Below are positions 19,581 to 27,573 of a DNA stretch of 64,000 nucleotides, in pieces (position 1 is the stretch's first letter; every line of letters starts with the position of its first letter). A program made the position numbers and the translations under genes. The stretch is from NCBI RefSeq assembly GCF_021412625.1, contig NZ_JAKCFI010000004.1, positions 310,001 through 374,000 on the forward strand, written 5' to 3'. This DNA is from Myxococcus stipitatus. Its GTDB lineage: Bacteria > Myxococcota > Myxococcia > Myxococcales > Myxococcaceae. Under the pieces are notes generated by a model. It made no database searches. It was given only the letters and a program-made list of their open reading frames with translations, and was not told the DNA's origin.

Positions 19581-19601
19581 CGCCCCTCTCCGCGAGGGGC
19601 G
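19581..19601 (+). terminator. Hairpin after the giant protein gene
   Basis: CGCCCCTC (19581-19588) pairs with GAGGGGCG (19594-19601) around a 5-base loop, 11 bp after the stop codon. No T-tract. It separates the giant gene from def. Confidence 0.55.
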
Positions 19602-19646
19602 CTCGCGGGGTTGCCCCCCTGTGCCAGGGGAGTTAAGACGGCCTTC

Positions 19647-20180
19647 ATGGTTCGTGAGATCCTGATCTGGCCCGACCCCATCCTGAAGCAGAAGGCCAAG
19701 CCGGTGGCCAAGGTGGACGACTCCGTCCGCGCCCTGGTGAAGGACATGTTCGAGACGATGTACGCCGCGGACGGCGTGGGCCTGGCCGCACCCCAGGTGG
19801 GCGTGCTCCAGCGCATCATCGTCCTGGACACGACTCCCCGGCAGCCCGAGTCCAAGCCGCTGGCGATGATCAACCCGGAGATCATCGCCATGGAGGGCGA
19901 GACGACCTACACGGAGGGGTGCCTCTCCATCCCCGGTGAGTCCGAGGACGTGGACCGCGCGGCCTTCGTCACCGTGAAGTACCTGGACGTGGACGGCAAC
20001 GAGCAGACGCTGCGCTGCGACGAGCTGCTCGCCATCGCCGTGCAGCACGAGACGGACCACCTGAACGGCACCGTCTTCGTGGACCACGTCTCCACGCTCA
20101 AGCGTGAAATCATCCGCAAGCGGATGAAGCGCCTCAAGTCCTCGCGCGAGGACGGGGCGCGCGCTTCGGCTTCGCGTTAG
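19647..20180 (+). CDS. def: Peptide deformylase
   Basis: This metalloenzyme removes the formyl group from nascent N-terminal Met. The 177-residue product has the three signature boxes: GVGLAAPQVG (residues 43-52), EGCLSIPG (90-97, metal ligand Cys92) and QHETDHLNG (133-141, ligands His134 and His138, catalytic Glu135). The basic tail ending GARASASR extends a little beyond the usual end. The ATG at 19647 gives the normal start (MVREILIWPDPIL). The last 47 bp overlap the convergent endonuclease III gene. Unlike many bacteria, def is not followed by fmt here. Confidence 0.96.
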   Translation: MVREILIWPDPILKQKAKPVAKVDDSVRALVKDMFETMYAADGVGLAAPQVGVLQRIIVLDTTPRQPESKPLAMINPEIIAMEGETTYTEGCLSIPGESEDVDRAAFVTVKYLDVDGNEQTLRCDELLAIAVQHETDHLNGTVFVDHVSTLKREIIRKRMKRLKSSREDGARASASR

Positions 20181-20916
20181 CCGCTCGCTTCGCCGCCGGG
20201 GCCTTCGCGGGTCCCGGCGTCGCCGGCGTCTCCAGGGCCCCCGAGCGCGCGGCGCGTGACGTCGACGTGACGCCCTTCTTCGGACACAGGTCCGCCACGA
20301 CGCAACGGGCGCAGTCCGGTGAGCGCGCGAAGCAGGTGCGCCGCCCATGCCACACCAGCAGCTGGTGCCCGAGCGTCCACCGCTCCGGGGGGAGCACCGC
20401 CTGCATGTCGAGCTCGACCTTGTCCGGGTCCTCCTCGGTGGTGAAGCCGAGCCGGTAGGCCAGCCGCTTCACGTGCGTGTCGACGGGGAAGGCGCCGGAG
20501 CCTCCCAGGTGGATGCACACCACGCCCGCCGTCTTGCGGCCCACCCCGGGCAGCTCCGCCAGCGCGTCGCGCTCCAGGGGCACCTCGCCTCCATGCTGCT
20601 CGACCAGCAGCTTCGCCGCGGCGACGATGTTCTTCGCCTTCGCGCGGTACAGGCCGCAGGTGCGGATGAAGGGCTCCACGTCCTCGGGCTGGACCTCCGC
20701 GTACGCGCGGGCGGAGCGGAAGCGCTGGAATAGCGCGGGGGTCACCATGTTGACCCGCTTGTCCGTGCACTGCGCGGACAGCATCACCGCCACCAGCAGC
20801 TCGAGGGGCGTCTGGTAGTCCAACTCGATTCGGGCATCCGGCATCGCGGTCGCCAGCCGGTCCATCACCTTCACGGCGCGCGCGCGCTTCTCCGCGGCAG
20901 TCTCACGTCCAGGCAC
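20134..20916 (-). CDS. nth: Endonuclease III, DNA glycosylase/AP lyase
   Basis: This base-excision repair enzyme removes oxidised pyrimidines. The helix-hairpin-helix LPGVGRKTAGVV holds the catalytic Lys, and FPVDTHVKRLAYRLG holds the catalytic Asp. The [4Fe-4S] ligands C-x6-C-x2-C-x5-C are complete (CFARSPDC, ARC, VVADLC). The GTG at 20916 (VPGRETAAEKRAR) was preferred to upstream starts because extension would run into the divergent aldolase gene. At about 260 residues it exceeds the usual 210-220, because of a basic Ala/Pro/Lys-rich tail of about 45 residues. That tail is encoded partly in the overlap with def and may be a DNA-binding extension. Confidence 0.93.
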   Translation of the reverse strand: MPGRETAAEKRARAVKVMDRLATAMPDARIELDYQTPLELLVAVMLSAQCTDKRVNMVTPALFQRFRSARAYAEVQPEDVEPFIRTCGLYRAKAKNIVAAAKLLVEQHGGEVPLERDALAELPGVGRKTAGVVCIHLGGSGAFPVDTHVKRLAYRLGFTTEEDPDKVELDMQAVLPPERWTLGHQLLVWHGRRTCFARSPDCARCVVADLCPKKGVTSTSRAARSGALETPATPGPAKAPAAKRAANAKPKRAPRPRART

Positions 20917-20983
20917 GTGGCCGTTGTATGACAACCCTCGCCGCGCTCCCAAGCCCTCACTGGCGCCCACCTTCCGGAGAGTC

Positions 20984-22009
20984 ATGCAGCCCATCGATTT
21001 CCGCTCCGACACCGTCACCCGTCCAACGCCCGCCATGCGCCGCGCCATCGCGGACGCGGAGGTGGGGGACGACGTCTATGGCGAGGACCCCACGGTGTCG
21101 CGCCTGGAGGCGCGCATCGCCGAGCGGCTGGGCCTGGAGGCGGCCCTCTTCGTGCCCTCCGGGACGCAGGCCAACCAGCTCGCCATCGGGACGCACTGCC
21201 GCCCGGGGGACGAGGTGTTGACGGAGTCGGGCAGCCACATCCTCCACTACGAGGGCGGCGCCGTGCCCGCGCTGTGGGGCGTGCAGCCCGCGCCGCTGCC
21301 GGGCGCGCGCGGCCTGCTGACGCCCGACGTCGTCGCGGCGGCGGTGCGCGAGGAGAACATCCACAACCCTCGCACGCGCCTGCTGTCGCTGGAGAACACG
21401 CACAACAGGGGCGGCGGGACGGTGTGGCCGCTGGAGCGTTTCCGCGCGGTGGTGGAGGCGGCGCGAGCGGCGGGGCTCGCGGTCCACCTGGATGGCGCGC
21501 GCCTGTTCAACGCGCAGGTCGCCACGGGGGTGCCGGCGTCGTCGTGGGCGAAGCTGACGGACACCACGGCGGTGTGCTTCTCCAAGGGGCTGGGCGCGCC
21601 GGTGGGGTCGGCGCTGGTGGGCCGCGCGGACCTCATCCGCGAGGCGCGCCGGCTGCGCAAGCGGCTCGGAGGCGCCATGCGGCAGGCGGGCGTCCTGGCG
21701 GCGGCGGCGCTGTACGCGCTGGAGCACCACGTGGACCGGCTCGCGGAGGACCACGCCAACGCGAAGCGGCTGGCCACGGGGCTGGCGGAGCTCCCGGGCG
21801 TGAAGGTCGACGTGGCCCACGTGGAGACCAACATCCTCGTCGCCCAGTTCCCGCGCCCGGCGACGGAGACGGTGGCGCTGCTCGCCCGCCACGGGGTGTT
21901 GGTGAACACGGCGGGCGGCCCGCACGCGCTGCGGCTGGTGACCCACCTGGATGTGTCGGCCGAGGACATCGAGGAGGCCCTGCGGCGCATCCGCCGCGCT
22001 GTTGCTTGA
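20984..22009 (+). CDS. ltaE: Low-specificity L-threonine aldolase
   Basis: A PLP enzyme of fold type I that splits L-threonine and L-allo-threonine into glycine and acetaldehyde. The 341-residue product starts MQPIDFRSDTVTRPTP, a diagnostic N-terminus. It carries DDVYGEDPTV, FVPSGTQANQLA, ENTHNRGGGTVWPL, HLDGARLFNA and the PLP-binding lysine Lys201 in CFSKGLGAPVGS. The ATG at 20984 has a good Shine-Dalgarno (GGAGAG) six bases upstream. Divergent from nth across 67 bp, so the two promoters must overlap. Closely followed by a hairpin. Confidence 0.94.
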   Translation: MQPIDFRSDTVTRPTPAMRRAIADAEVGDDVYGEDPTVSRLEARIAERLGLEAALFVPSGTQANQLAIGTHCRPGDEVLTESGSHILHYEGGAVPALWGVQPAPLPGARGLLTPDVVAAAVREENIHNPRTRLLSLENTHNRGGGTVWPLERFRAVVEAARAAGLAVHLDGARLFNAQVATGVPASSWAKLTDTTAVCFSKGLGAPVGSALVGRADLIREARRLRKRLGGAMRQAGVLAAAALYALEHHVDRLAEDHANAKRLATGLAELPGVKVDVAHVETNILVAQFPRPATETVALLARHGVLVNTAGGPHALRLVTHLDVSAEDIEEALRRIRRAVA

Positions 22010-22042
22010 GGGCGCGCGACACGGAGCTCGGAGACGGGTCGA

Positions 22043-22060
22043 CCGCGGGCTGCCCCGCGG
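22043..22060 (+). terminator. Hairpin after threonine aldolase gene
   Basis: CCGCGGG (22043-22049) pairs with CCCGCGG (22054-22060) around a 4-base loop, 33 bp after the stop. No T-tract. Confidence 0.45.
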
Positions 22061-22145
22061 CGCCTTCGCTGACCTGTCTGCCGAGGGCGGGCAGGCGGGC
22101 GCTCCACGCGGAGGCCGGACGGGAGCGTGGTAGGCTGCGCGAGCC

Positions 22146-23120
22146 GTGCGTCGACTCCCCCTGTTCGCCTTCGTCAGCGTCTGTGCCTGCTCCGGCCCCC
22201 GGGCCGAGCAGAAGATGAGCTTCGAGGAGCTCTACAGCGAGCCGGAGCCCTCCACGTACCGCGCGCCTCCGCCGGAGCCCTCGGCGGCCCCTTCTGGCGC
22301 GGGTCGAGGTGTCCGCAAGGCCGCGCCCGAGCCCTCCGCCGAACTCCAGGCCGCGCTCGCCACCTTCGCGGAGCGCTCCAAGGGGTTCCGCCGCAAGGTG
22401 GCCCGGGGCGGCACGATGCCCGCGGGGCAGGCGGAGAACTGGGAGCAGATGAACACCCTGCTCGACGCCTTCCTCGCGCGCGCCGTGGAGCGCACCGACG
22501 CCCGCGACGTGACGCGGGCCCGGGGCGTCCTGGAGACGGAGCTGGAGCAGGACGGCCGCACCTACGGCGACATGCCCGGGGCGCTGGCCGAGGCCGTCGT
22601 CCTGCGCGTGGGGCGGCTCGCGGTCCGCATGTCGGAGCTGCGCCGGCTGGAGCACCCGGAGGGCGCGGACGGACTGCCCTGGCTGTCCTGGCCGGTGGAT
22701 CCGGTGACCATCACCAGCGTCTTCGGTCAGCGCTGGCACCCCATCCGCGGGGAGCAGCGCCGGCACCTGGGCGTGGACCTCGCCGCGAAGCAGGGGCAGC
22801 TCGTCTACACCGCCGCCAGGGGCGTCGTGCTGCGTGCGGGCTGGAATGGCGACCATGGCCTCCAGGTGGAGGTCCAGCACGACGGTCGCTGGCTGACGCG
22901 CTACAGCCACCTGTCCCGCCTGCTCGTGGAGCCAGGAGAGGTCCTGGACCGGGGCCACGCCGTGGGGCTGGCCGGTGAGACGGGCCTGGCCACCGGCGTC
23001 CACGTGCACTTCGAGCTGTGGCGCGACGGCGAGGTCCTCGACCCCCTGGACGCGCTCGGCGACGAGGAGGCTCCACGCCCGGCGGCGGCGCCCGTCGCCC
23101 GGAGCGGCGGGGAGTCCTGA
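22146..23120 (+). CDS. M23-family metallopeptidase lipoprotein
   Basis: The 324-residue product has a short lipoprotein signal (lipidation probably at Cys15 in VCAC), a Pro-rich linker, a helical middle region (about 60-175) and a C-terminal peptidase M23 (LytM-type) domain from about 185. Zinc ligands are present: His207 and Asp211 in HLGVDLA, and the HVH motif at 286-288. The fourth position (SVFGQRWHP) is also in place. It is therefore potentially an active peptidoglycan endopeptidase acting in the periplasm, or an EnvC-like activator. GTG start. Its end faces the HU gene, with a perfect 10-bp inverted repeat between them. Confidence 0.9.
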   Translation: MRRLPLFAFVSVCACSGPRAEQKMSFEELYSEPEPSTYRAPPPEPSAAPSGAGRGVRKAAPEPSAELQAALATFAERSKGFRRKVARGGTMPAGQAENWEQMNTLLDAFLARAVERTDARDVTRARGVLETELEQDGRTYGDMPGALAEAVVLRVGRLAVRMSELRRLEHPEGADGLPWLSWPVDPVTITSVFGQRWHPIRGEQRRHLGVDLAAKQGQLVYTAARGVVLRAGWNGDHGLQVEVQHDGRWLTRYSHLSRLLVEPGEVLDRGHAVGLAGETGLATGVHVHFELWRDGEVLDPLDALGDEEAPRPAAAPVARSGGES

Positions 23121-23133
23121 ACCCCGCAACGAA

Positions 23134-23166
23134 TCAGGGGCGCCGCCCGTGAGGCAGCGCCCCTGA
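23134..23166. terminator. Bidirectional hairpin between M23 gene and HU gene
   Basis: TCAGGGGCGC (23134-23143) is the exact reverse complement of GCGCCCCTGA (23157-23166), with a 13-base loop. It lies between two converging genes and could terminate both. Confidence 0.65.
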
Positions 23167-23229
23167 ACGCTGAGTCCCGTCCGCCACGAGTCCCGGGGAC
23201 GCCGCGACGCGGACCGGGTCGGTGTGACG

Positions 23230-23499
23230 CTACAGCGAGTTCTTCAGCTCCTTGGCCGGCCGGAAGCCGATGGTCTTCGACGCCTTCAGCTTCATCATCT
23301 CGTTGGTCTGCGGGTTGCGAATCTTCCGCGCCTTGCGGGAACGCACCGACCAGGTGCCGAAGCCGGGATAGCTGAAGCGCGCGTCCTTCTTCACCGCCTT
23401 GCCGATGTTGGTGAAGACGATGTCGAGGATCTGCGCCGCGGACTTCTTGGTGAGACGTGTCTGCGCCGCCACCACCTCGACGAGCTCTGCCTTGGTCAT
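23230..23499 (-). CDS. HU-family DNA-binding protein
   Basis: An 89-residue nucleoid-associated protein that bends DNA as a dimer. It begins MTKAELVEVVAAQTRLTKK. The flanking helices, the PGFGTWSVRSRKARKIRNPQT beta-arm (the HU signature region) and the closing FRPAKELKNSL are all present. The initiator ATG at 23499 is preceded by AGGGG. The frame continues upstream for nearly 3 kb on this strand, but that part is antisense to real genes. Paralogues are common in myxobacteria, so a specific hup name is not assigned. Confidence 0.95.
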   Translation of the reverse strand: MTKAELVEVVAAQTRLTKKSAAQILDIVFTNIGKAVKKDARFSYPGFGTWSVRSRKARKIRNPQTNEMMKLKASKTIGFRPAKELKNSL

Positions 23500-23829
23500 T
23501 ACGCCCCTCCGTCCTGCGTTGTCTGGCCTTGAATGTGCGTAAGCCGAACGGTGGTAACAAATCGCTCTTTTCCCTGTCAATGCTGACCGCGCTCCGAGGC
23601 CGGAAAATCGGCCTCCAGACGAAAAGTTGGCTCGGTGAAACACCGGGCGTAGACAGAGGGTGGAAGCACCTCCCGAGACACGCCGCGACACCCTGGACCG
23701 CGTGTGTTGGAAATGTGTCTGGGATGATCGCTGGAATGAGAAAGTCATTGGGATTTCGATCCCTTGGCGCGTGTGTCTGATCGCGCGGCGCCCGCGGCGG
23801 GTTCGCGCCGGGCTAGGATTCCCGACGAC
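23500..23829. other. Intergenic region between HU gene and beta-helix lipoprotein gene
   Basis: 330 bp of divergent intergenic DNA, less GC-rich than its surroundings near 23540-23600 and 23700-23760. It holds the HU promoter candidate and presumably the promoter of the lipoprotein gene. No small gene or RNA was recognised. Confidence 0.5.
23575..23580 (-). promoter_or_regulatory. Candidate -35 element of the HU gene
   Basis: A consensus TTGACA on the minus strand, 76 bp upstream of the HU start codon and in locally AT-richer DNA. The matching -10 is weak (TGTTAC or TTACCA), so only the -35 is reported. Confidence 0.35.
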
Positions 23830-25308
23830 GTGTGCTACCGGACGCTTCCTCCGCTGCTGATCCTCCTGCTCGCGGCCTGCAAGGGCCCGGGGGCGGGTGC
23901 GCCGGCCCCCGTCCGGGAGGCGGGGACCCGGGTCGAGCTCTGGGTGGACGTGGCGGGGGAGCCAGGGGGCGACGGCAGCCGGGCGCGGCCCTTGCGCTCG
24001 CTGGCGGAGGCGCTCGGGCATCCGGGGGCGCTGACGGTGCACCTGGGGCCGGGCATCCACGAGGGGGCCCACGCGCTCCCGGCCGGGGTCCGGCTGGAGG
24101 GGGAGGGGGAGGGCACCCTCCTGCGGCTCGGGGAGGGGGAGGGGACGGTGCTGCGGGCCTCGGGGGACGCCACCCTGGTGGGGCTCGAGGTGCGGGGCGG
24201 GGCCTGGGGGCTCGAAGTCACGGGCGGGCGGGTGACGTTGGAGCGGGTGGGCTTCAGCGGCCAGCGGCGGGGGGCGGTGTGGCTGGGGGCGGGCCGGCTG
24301 GACGCGGTGGCCTCGCGCTTCGAGGCCACGGTGAAGGAGACGGTGGGCGTCCTGGTGGAGGCGGTCGGGACGTCGTCCGGCGACGCGCGGCTGCGCGACG
24401 TCCAGTTCGTGGGGCCCTTCCGGCGGGCGGTGCGGGTGCGGGGCCTGGGCTCGAGCGCGGAGCTGGAGGAGGCCTCCTTCGAGGGGGTGGTGACCGCGCT
24501 TGGGATGGACGGTGGGCGCGCCCGGGTGCGCCGCGCGACGGCGGAGCGGGGAAGCGGCGCGGCCTTCTCCACGGTGGAGGGGCGCCTGACGCTGGAGGAT
24601 GTGAGCGTCCTGGGCTTCGAGGTGGCGGTGTCCGCGTCGCGCGTCGAGGCCCTGGAGGCGCGAGGCGTGAGGTCCTCGGGGGCGACGCGCGCCGGGGTGG
24701 CCGTGGCCGCGTCGAAGGGGGTCGTGCTGGAGGACGTGGTGGTGCGGGGCAGCGGCAGCCATGGGGCGGTGCAGCTCACGGGCTCGGACGTGGACGCGCG
24801 GCGCCTGCACGTGGAGGACGCGGCGGAGTATGGGCTGCTGGCGGTGGGGGGACGCGTGCGCGTCCGGGACGGCACCTTCGTGGGGGTGCGCTCGCGAGAC
24901 GGCATCGCGGGCGAGGCGCTGCACCTGCGGCAGGCGACGGCGGACGTGGAGGGCGTGGTGGCGCGTGACACCGCGGGGGCGTGTGTCCTCGCGGCGCAGG
25001 GCGCGAAGGTGACGCTGCGGGACGTGGAGCTGGAGCGGTGCGGCCGGTCGGGGCTGGCGGTGGACACCCGCGCGAGCCTGCGGGCCACGGACGTCGAGCT
25101 GCGGGGGGCGGGCGGGAGCGCGTTGAGCGCCACGGAGGACGGCGTGTTGAGCGTGGATGGCCTCAGCGCGCGAGGCACGCGCGAGGGCCTCGTCCAGGCC
25201 GACTGTTCCGGGGCCACGCGGGCGCGGCTGACGCGGGTACGGGCCGAGGACGTGCGTGGCGCGGAGGCGCGCTGCGTGGAACGGGAGCCAGGAGCGCGCG
25301 GGCGCTGA
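23830..25308 (+). CDS. Lipoprotein with parallel beta-helix (pectate-lyase-like) repeats
   Basis: About 492 residues. The GTG at 23830 places a lipobox LLAAC (Cys17) at the right distance. The start of the mature protein (ELWVDVAGEPGGDGSRARPLRSLAEAL) matches the opening of right-handed beta-helix proteins of the DUF1565/PbH1 kind. After it come some fifteen rungs of about 22-25 residues on the pattern of VTLEDVSVLGFEVAVS. No polysaccharide-cleaving residues can be identified. It is probably a surface or periplasmic binding protein anchored in the outer membrane. The gene ends 8 bp from the convergent hydrolase gene. Confidence 0.82.
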   Translation: MCYRTLPPLLILLLAACKGPGAGAPAPVREAGTRVELWVDVAGEPGGDGSRARPLRSLAEALGHPGALTVHLGPGIHEGAHALPAGVRLEGEGEGTLLRLGEGEGTVLRASGDATLVGLEVRGGAWGLEVTGGRVTLERVGFSGQRRGAVWLGAGRLDAVASRFEATVKETVGVLVEAVGTSSGDARLRDVQFVGPFRRAVRVRGLGSSAELEEASFEGVVTALGMDGGRARVRRATAERGSGAAFSTVEGRLTLEDVSVLGFEVAVSASRVEALEARGVRSSGATRAGVAVAASKGVVLEDVVVRGSGSHGAVQLTGSDVDARRLHVEDAAEYGLLAVGGRVRVRDGTFVGVRSRDGIAGEALHLRQATADVEGVVARDTAGACVLAAQGAKVTLRDVELERCGRSGLAVDTRASLRATDVELRGAGGSALSATEDGVLSVDGLSARGTREGLVQADCSGATRARLTRVRAEDVRGAEARCVEREPGARGR

Positions 25309-25316
25309 GGTCCAGG

Positions 25317-26453
25317 TCAGCCCGACGACGCGGGGGCCTCCGGGGCCTTCTGCTCGGACGCCGACACGTCGGTCGCATGGCGCACCAGCCAGTCCCGGAT
25401 GAGAGGGTAGACCTCCTGCGGGGCGCCGCTGCCGAAGATGAGGTCGCCGTGGCCGTAGTCCATCTTGTCGCCATGGTCCCTGCCGAAGACGTGCAGGGTC
25501 CGGTCCTGGGAGGTGACCAGCGCGTACTGGCTCTCCACGTTCTCCGCGGTGGCCAGCCGGTCCGCGCTCCCGCCCATGACGAGCAAGGGGAGCTGGAGCC
25601 GGGAGATGCCGGCGCGCCAGTCCGTGGCGCGGTCGAAGGAGCGGAACGCGTCGTGTTCGATCCAGTCCTGGAACTGGAGGAGCACCTTGCGGCTCATCGA
25701 CGACATCATGTTCGCGTAGACCTGCCGCTGGATGCGCGGGGGGATGTGCAGCGGGTTCACCACGAGGTCCGACAGCGGCAGCGTCACGTAGCCGAGGAAG
25801 GGCGCGAGGCTGGCGCTCATCCACTCCTGCCTCAGCCGCCCGGGCCACGCCGCGCGCACGCCCAGGGAGATGAGCGTGCGCAGGAAGGGCTCCGACTTGA
25901 AGTGCACCGGCGCGCCGAGCGTGAGCAGCCCCGCGAGCTTCGCTCCCTCGGGGCCCTGCGCGACCGCGTAGCCCACCAATCCCCCCAGGGAGTGGCCGAG
26001 CCAGAACGCCCGCTTCGCCCCGGTCTCCCGCAGCGCCAGTTCGATGAGCGCCGGCCCGTCCTGGTGGACGTGGTCGTCGATGGTGAAGTCCGTGTACCTG
26101 CGACCCGGGGGCGGCAGGCGCGAATGCCCCGTGCCTCGCCACTCCACGCTGAAGCAGTCGAAGCCCGCCTCGGCCAGGTAGTGCGCCACGGAGTACGGCG
26201 GCTCGAAGTCGAAGGTGAAGCGGTTGGCCGCGAGCCCATGGCACAACAACACCGGCTCCTCGAAGCGCCGCTTCGGGGCCCGTCGCACGTGGACCGTCAG
26301 CTCCCAGCCGTCCGCGCACCGGGCCTTGAGCGCCTGGGGCAGGGGCGTGCGCAGCCGATACCAGCGCCGAACCAGCACGACCCACAGCACATTCCCGAGC
26401 GCCAGGACGAGTCCAGCGACCAGCACCCACACGACCCAGCCCCAGTCTCCCAT
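25317..26453 (-). CDS. Membrane-anchored alpha/beta hydrolase
   Basis: The 378-residue product has one N-terminal transmembrane helix (about residues 5-28), then an alpha/beta hydrolase domain. The nucleophile elbow is GHSLGG (Ser155); the acid is Asp298 in GGSADRL and the base is His335 in YGHGD, so the triad is complete. An oxyanion HG appears in LLCHGLAANRF. The general shape resembles lipase or polyester-synthase-like hydrolases acting on hydrophobic esters. The substrate is unknown. ATG start; divergent from pssA across 118 bp. Confidence 0.87.
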   Translation of the reverse strand: MGDWGWVVWVLVAGLVLALGNVLWVVLVRRWYRLRTPLPQALKARCADGWELTVHVRRAPKRRFEEPVLLCHGLAANRFTFDFEPPYSVAHYLAEAGFDCFSVEWRGTGHSRLPPPGRRYTDFTIDDHVHQDGPALIELALRETGAKRAFWLGHSLGGLVGYAVAQGPEGAKLAGLLTLGAPVHFKSEPFLRTLISLGVRAAWPGRLRQEWMSASLAPFLGYVTLPLSDLVVNPLHIPPRIQRQVYANMMSSMSRKVLLQFQDWIEHDAFRSFDRATDWRAGISRLQLPLLVMGGSADRLATAENVESQYALVTSQDRTLHVFGRDHGDKMDYGHGDLIFGSGAPQEVYPLIRDWLVRHATDVSASEQKAPEAPASSG

Positions 26454-26571
26454 GTCGCCTCCTCGCCGACCCCTCGGTCTGACGGTGCTCTAAATAAAAC
26501 CCTGCTAAGGTCCGTTCACCGGCCGTCCTGTTGCCAGGTACTCACGGGCATCAGAGGAAGTCGAGGGAACG

Positions 26572-27435
26572 ATGAAGTTGCGGAAACTGATGTTCGTGCT
26601 GCCGAACCTCTTCACCGTCACGTCCATCTTCTGTGGCTTCTATGCCCTGACCCTCTGCGCGGGGGAGGCGGGGCCCGTCCAGCTGTATCAGGCCGCGCTG
26701 GCCATCTTCTTCGCGATGTTCTTCGACGGCTTCGACGGCCGTGTCGCGCGCCTGACGAAGACGCAGAGCGACTTCGGCGTGCAGCTCGACAGCCTCGCGG
26801 ACGTCGTCTCGTTCGGGGCGGCGCCGTCGTTGCTCGTCTACAAGTGGGCGTTGGAGCCCCTGGGCTTCGTGGGCCTGTTCATCGCCTTCTCCTTCGCCGC
26901 CTGCGGCGCGCTGCGCCTGGCGCGCTTCAACGTCCTGGCGGCGCGCAACCCGCACGGTGGCGGTGGCCGCTTCTTCGTGGGCCTGCCCATCCCCATCGCC
27001 GCGGGCATGCTGGTGTCGGTCATCATCTCCCACCACGCGGCCTCGCACGGCGAGCCCCTCCACGCGGCGGCCTCCGTGCCGGTGGCGGTGGCCGTCGCGG
27101 GGCTGTCGCTGCTGATGGTCTCCACCGTGCGCTACCGCACCTTCAAGGACGCGCGCCCCAACCGGAAGAGCGCGGCGGTGTTCATGCTGCTGGTGCTCGG
27201 AGGCGTGGCCATCGCCACGCAGTACCACCCGGCCTGGGTGCTGGTGGCGTGCTGTGGCGCGTACCTCGCGCTGGGACTGGTGGAGTCCGCGTTCCAGGTC
27301 CGCAGCCACCTGGCCGCGCGCAAGCTGGCGGGCTCCTCGGTGGTCGCCGCCGCCGTCATCGACGACGAGGATGACGACGAGGACGCCGCCGAAGGTGGCC
27401 CCGCGGCGGGCGGCAGCGGCCCCGCGTTCCTCTGA
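26572..27435 (+). CDS. pssA: CDP-diacylglycerol--serine O-phosphatidyltransferase
   Basis: This inner-membrane enzyme makes phosphatidylserine, the precursor of phosphatidylethanolamine, from CDP-diacylglycerol and serine. The CDP-alcohol phosphotransferase motif is exact: Asp52, Asp55-Gly56, Ala59-Arg60, Gly69, Asp73 and Asp77. Several transmembrane helices follow. The opening MKLRKLMFVLPNLFTVTSIFCGF is typical of PssA type II. It starts at ATG 26572 with GAGGG a few bases upstream. The product (287 residues) carries an unusual highly acidic C-terminal tail (IDDEDDDEDAAEGG). No psd decarboxylase gene lies alongside. Confidence 0.93.
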   Translation: MKLRKLMFVLPNLFTVTSIFCGFYALTLCAGEAGPVQLYQAALAIFFAMFFDGFDGRVARLTKTQSDFGVQLDSLADVVSFGAAPSLLVYKWALEPLGFVGLFIAFSFAACGALRLARFNVLAARNPHGGGGRFFVGLPIPIAAGMLVSVIISHHAASHGEPLHAAASVPVAVAVAGLSLLMVSTVRYRTFKDARPNRKSAAVFMLLVLGGVAIATQYHPAWVLVACCGAYLALGLVESAFQVRSHLAARKLAGSSVVAAAVIDDEDDDEDAAEGGPAAGGSGPAFL

Positions 27436-27470
27436 GTCCGGGGCCTCCTGGCGTCCACGTGGCGCCGCGT

Positions 27471-27494
27471 CCCGCCGGCCGGTCGGGCGGCGGG
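27471..27494 (+). terminator. Hairpin after pssA
   Basis: CCCGCCG (27471-27477) pairs with CGGCGGG (27488-27494), loop of 10. It lies 36 bp after the pssA stop. Confidence 0.4.
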
Positions 27495-27573
27495 CCTGGG
27501 AGCGAGGCGGGGGAGGGTGGGACGGCGCATGGTCCGTGCCGCGGCCCCCCACTGTCGCTAGGATGCGCGGCCC

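Noticed and set aside
23500-26430. Very long minus-strand frame continuous with the HU gene
   Set aside because: Only the last 89 codons (23230-23499) match HU and have a Shine-Dalgarno. The rest lies opposite or out of frame with the beta-helix lipoprotein and hydrolase genes.
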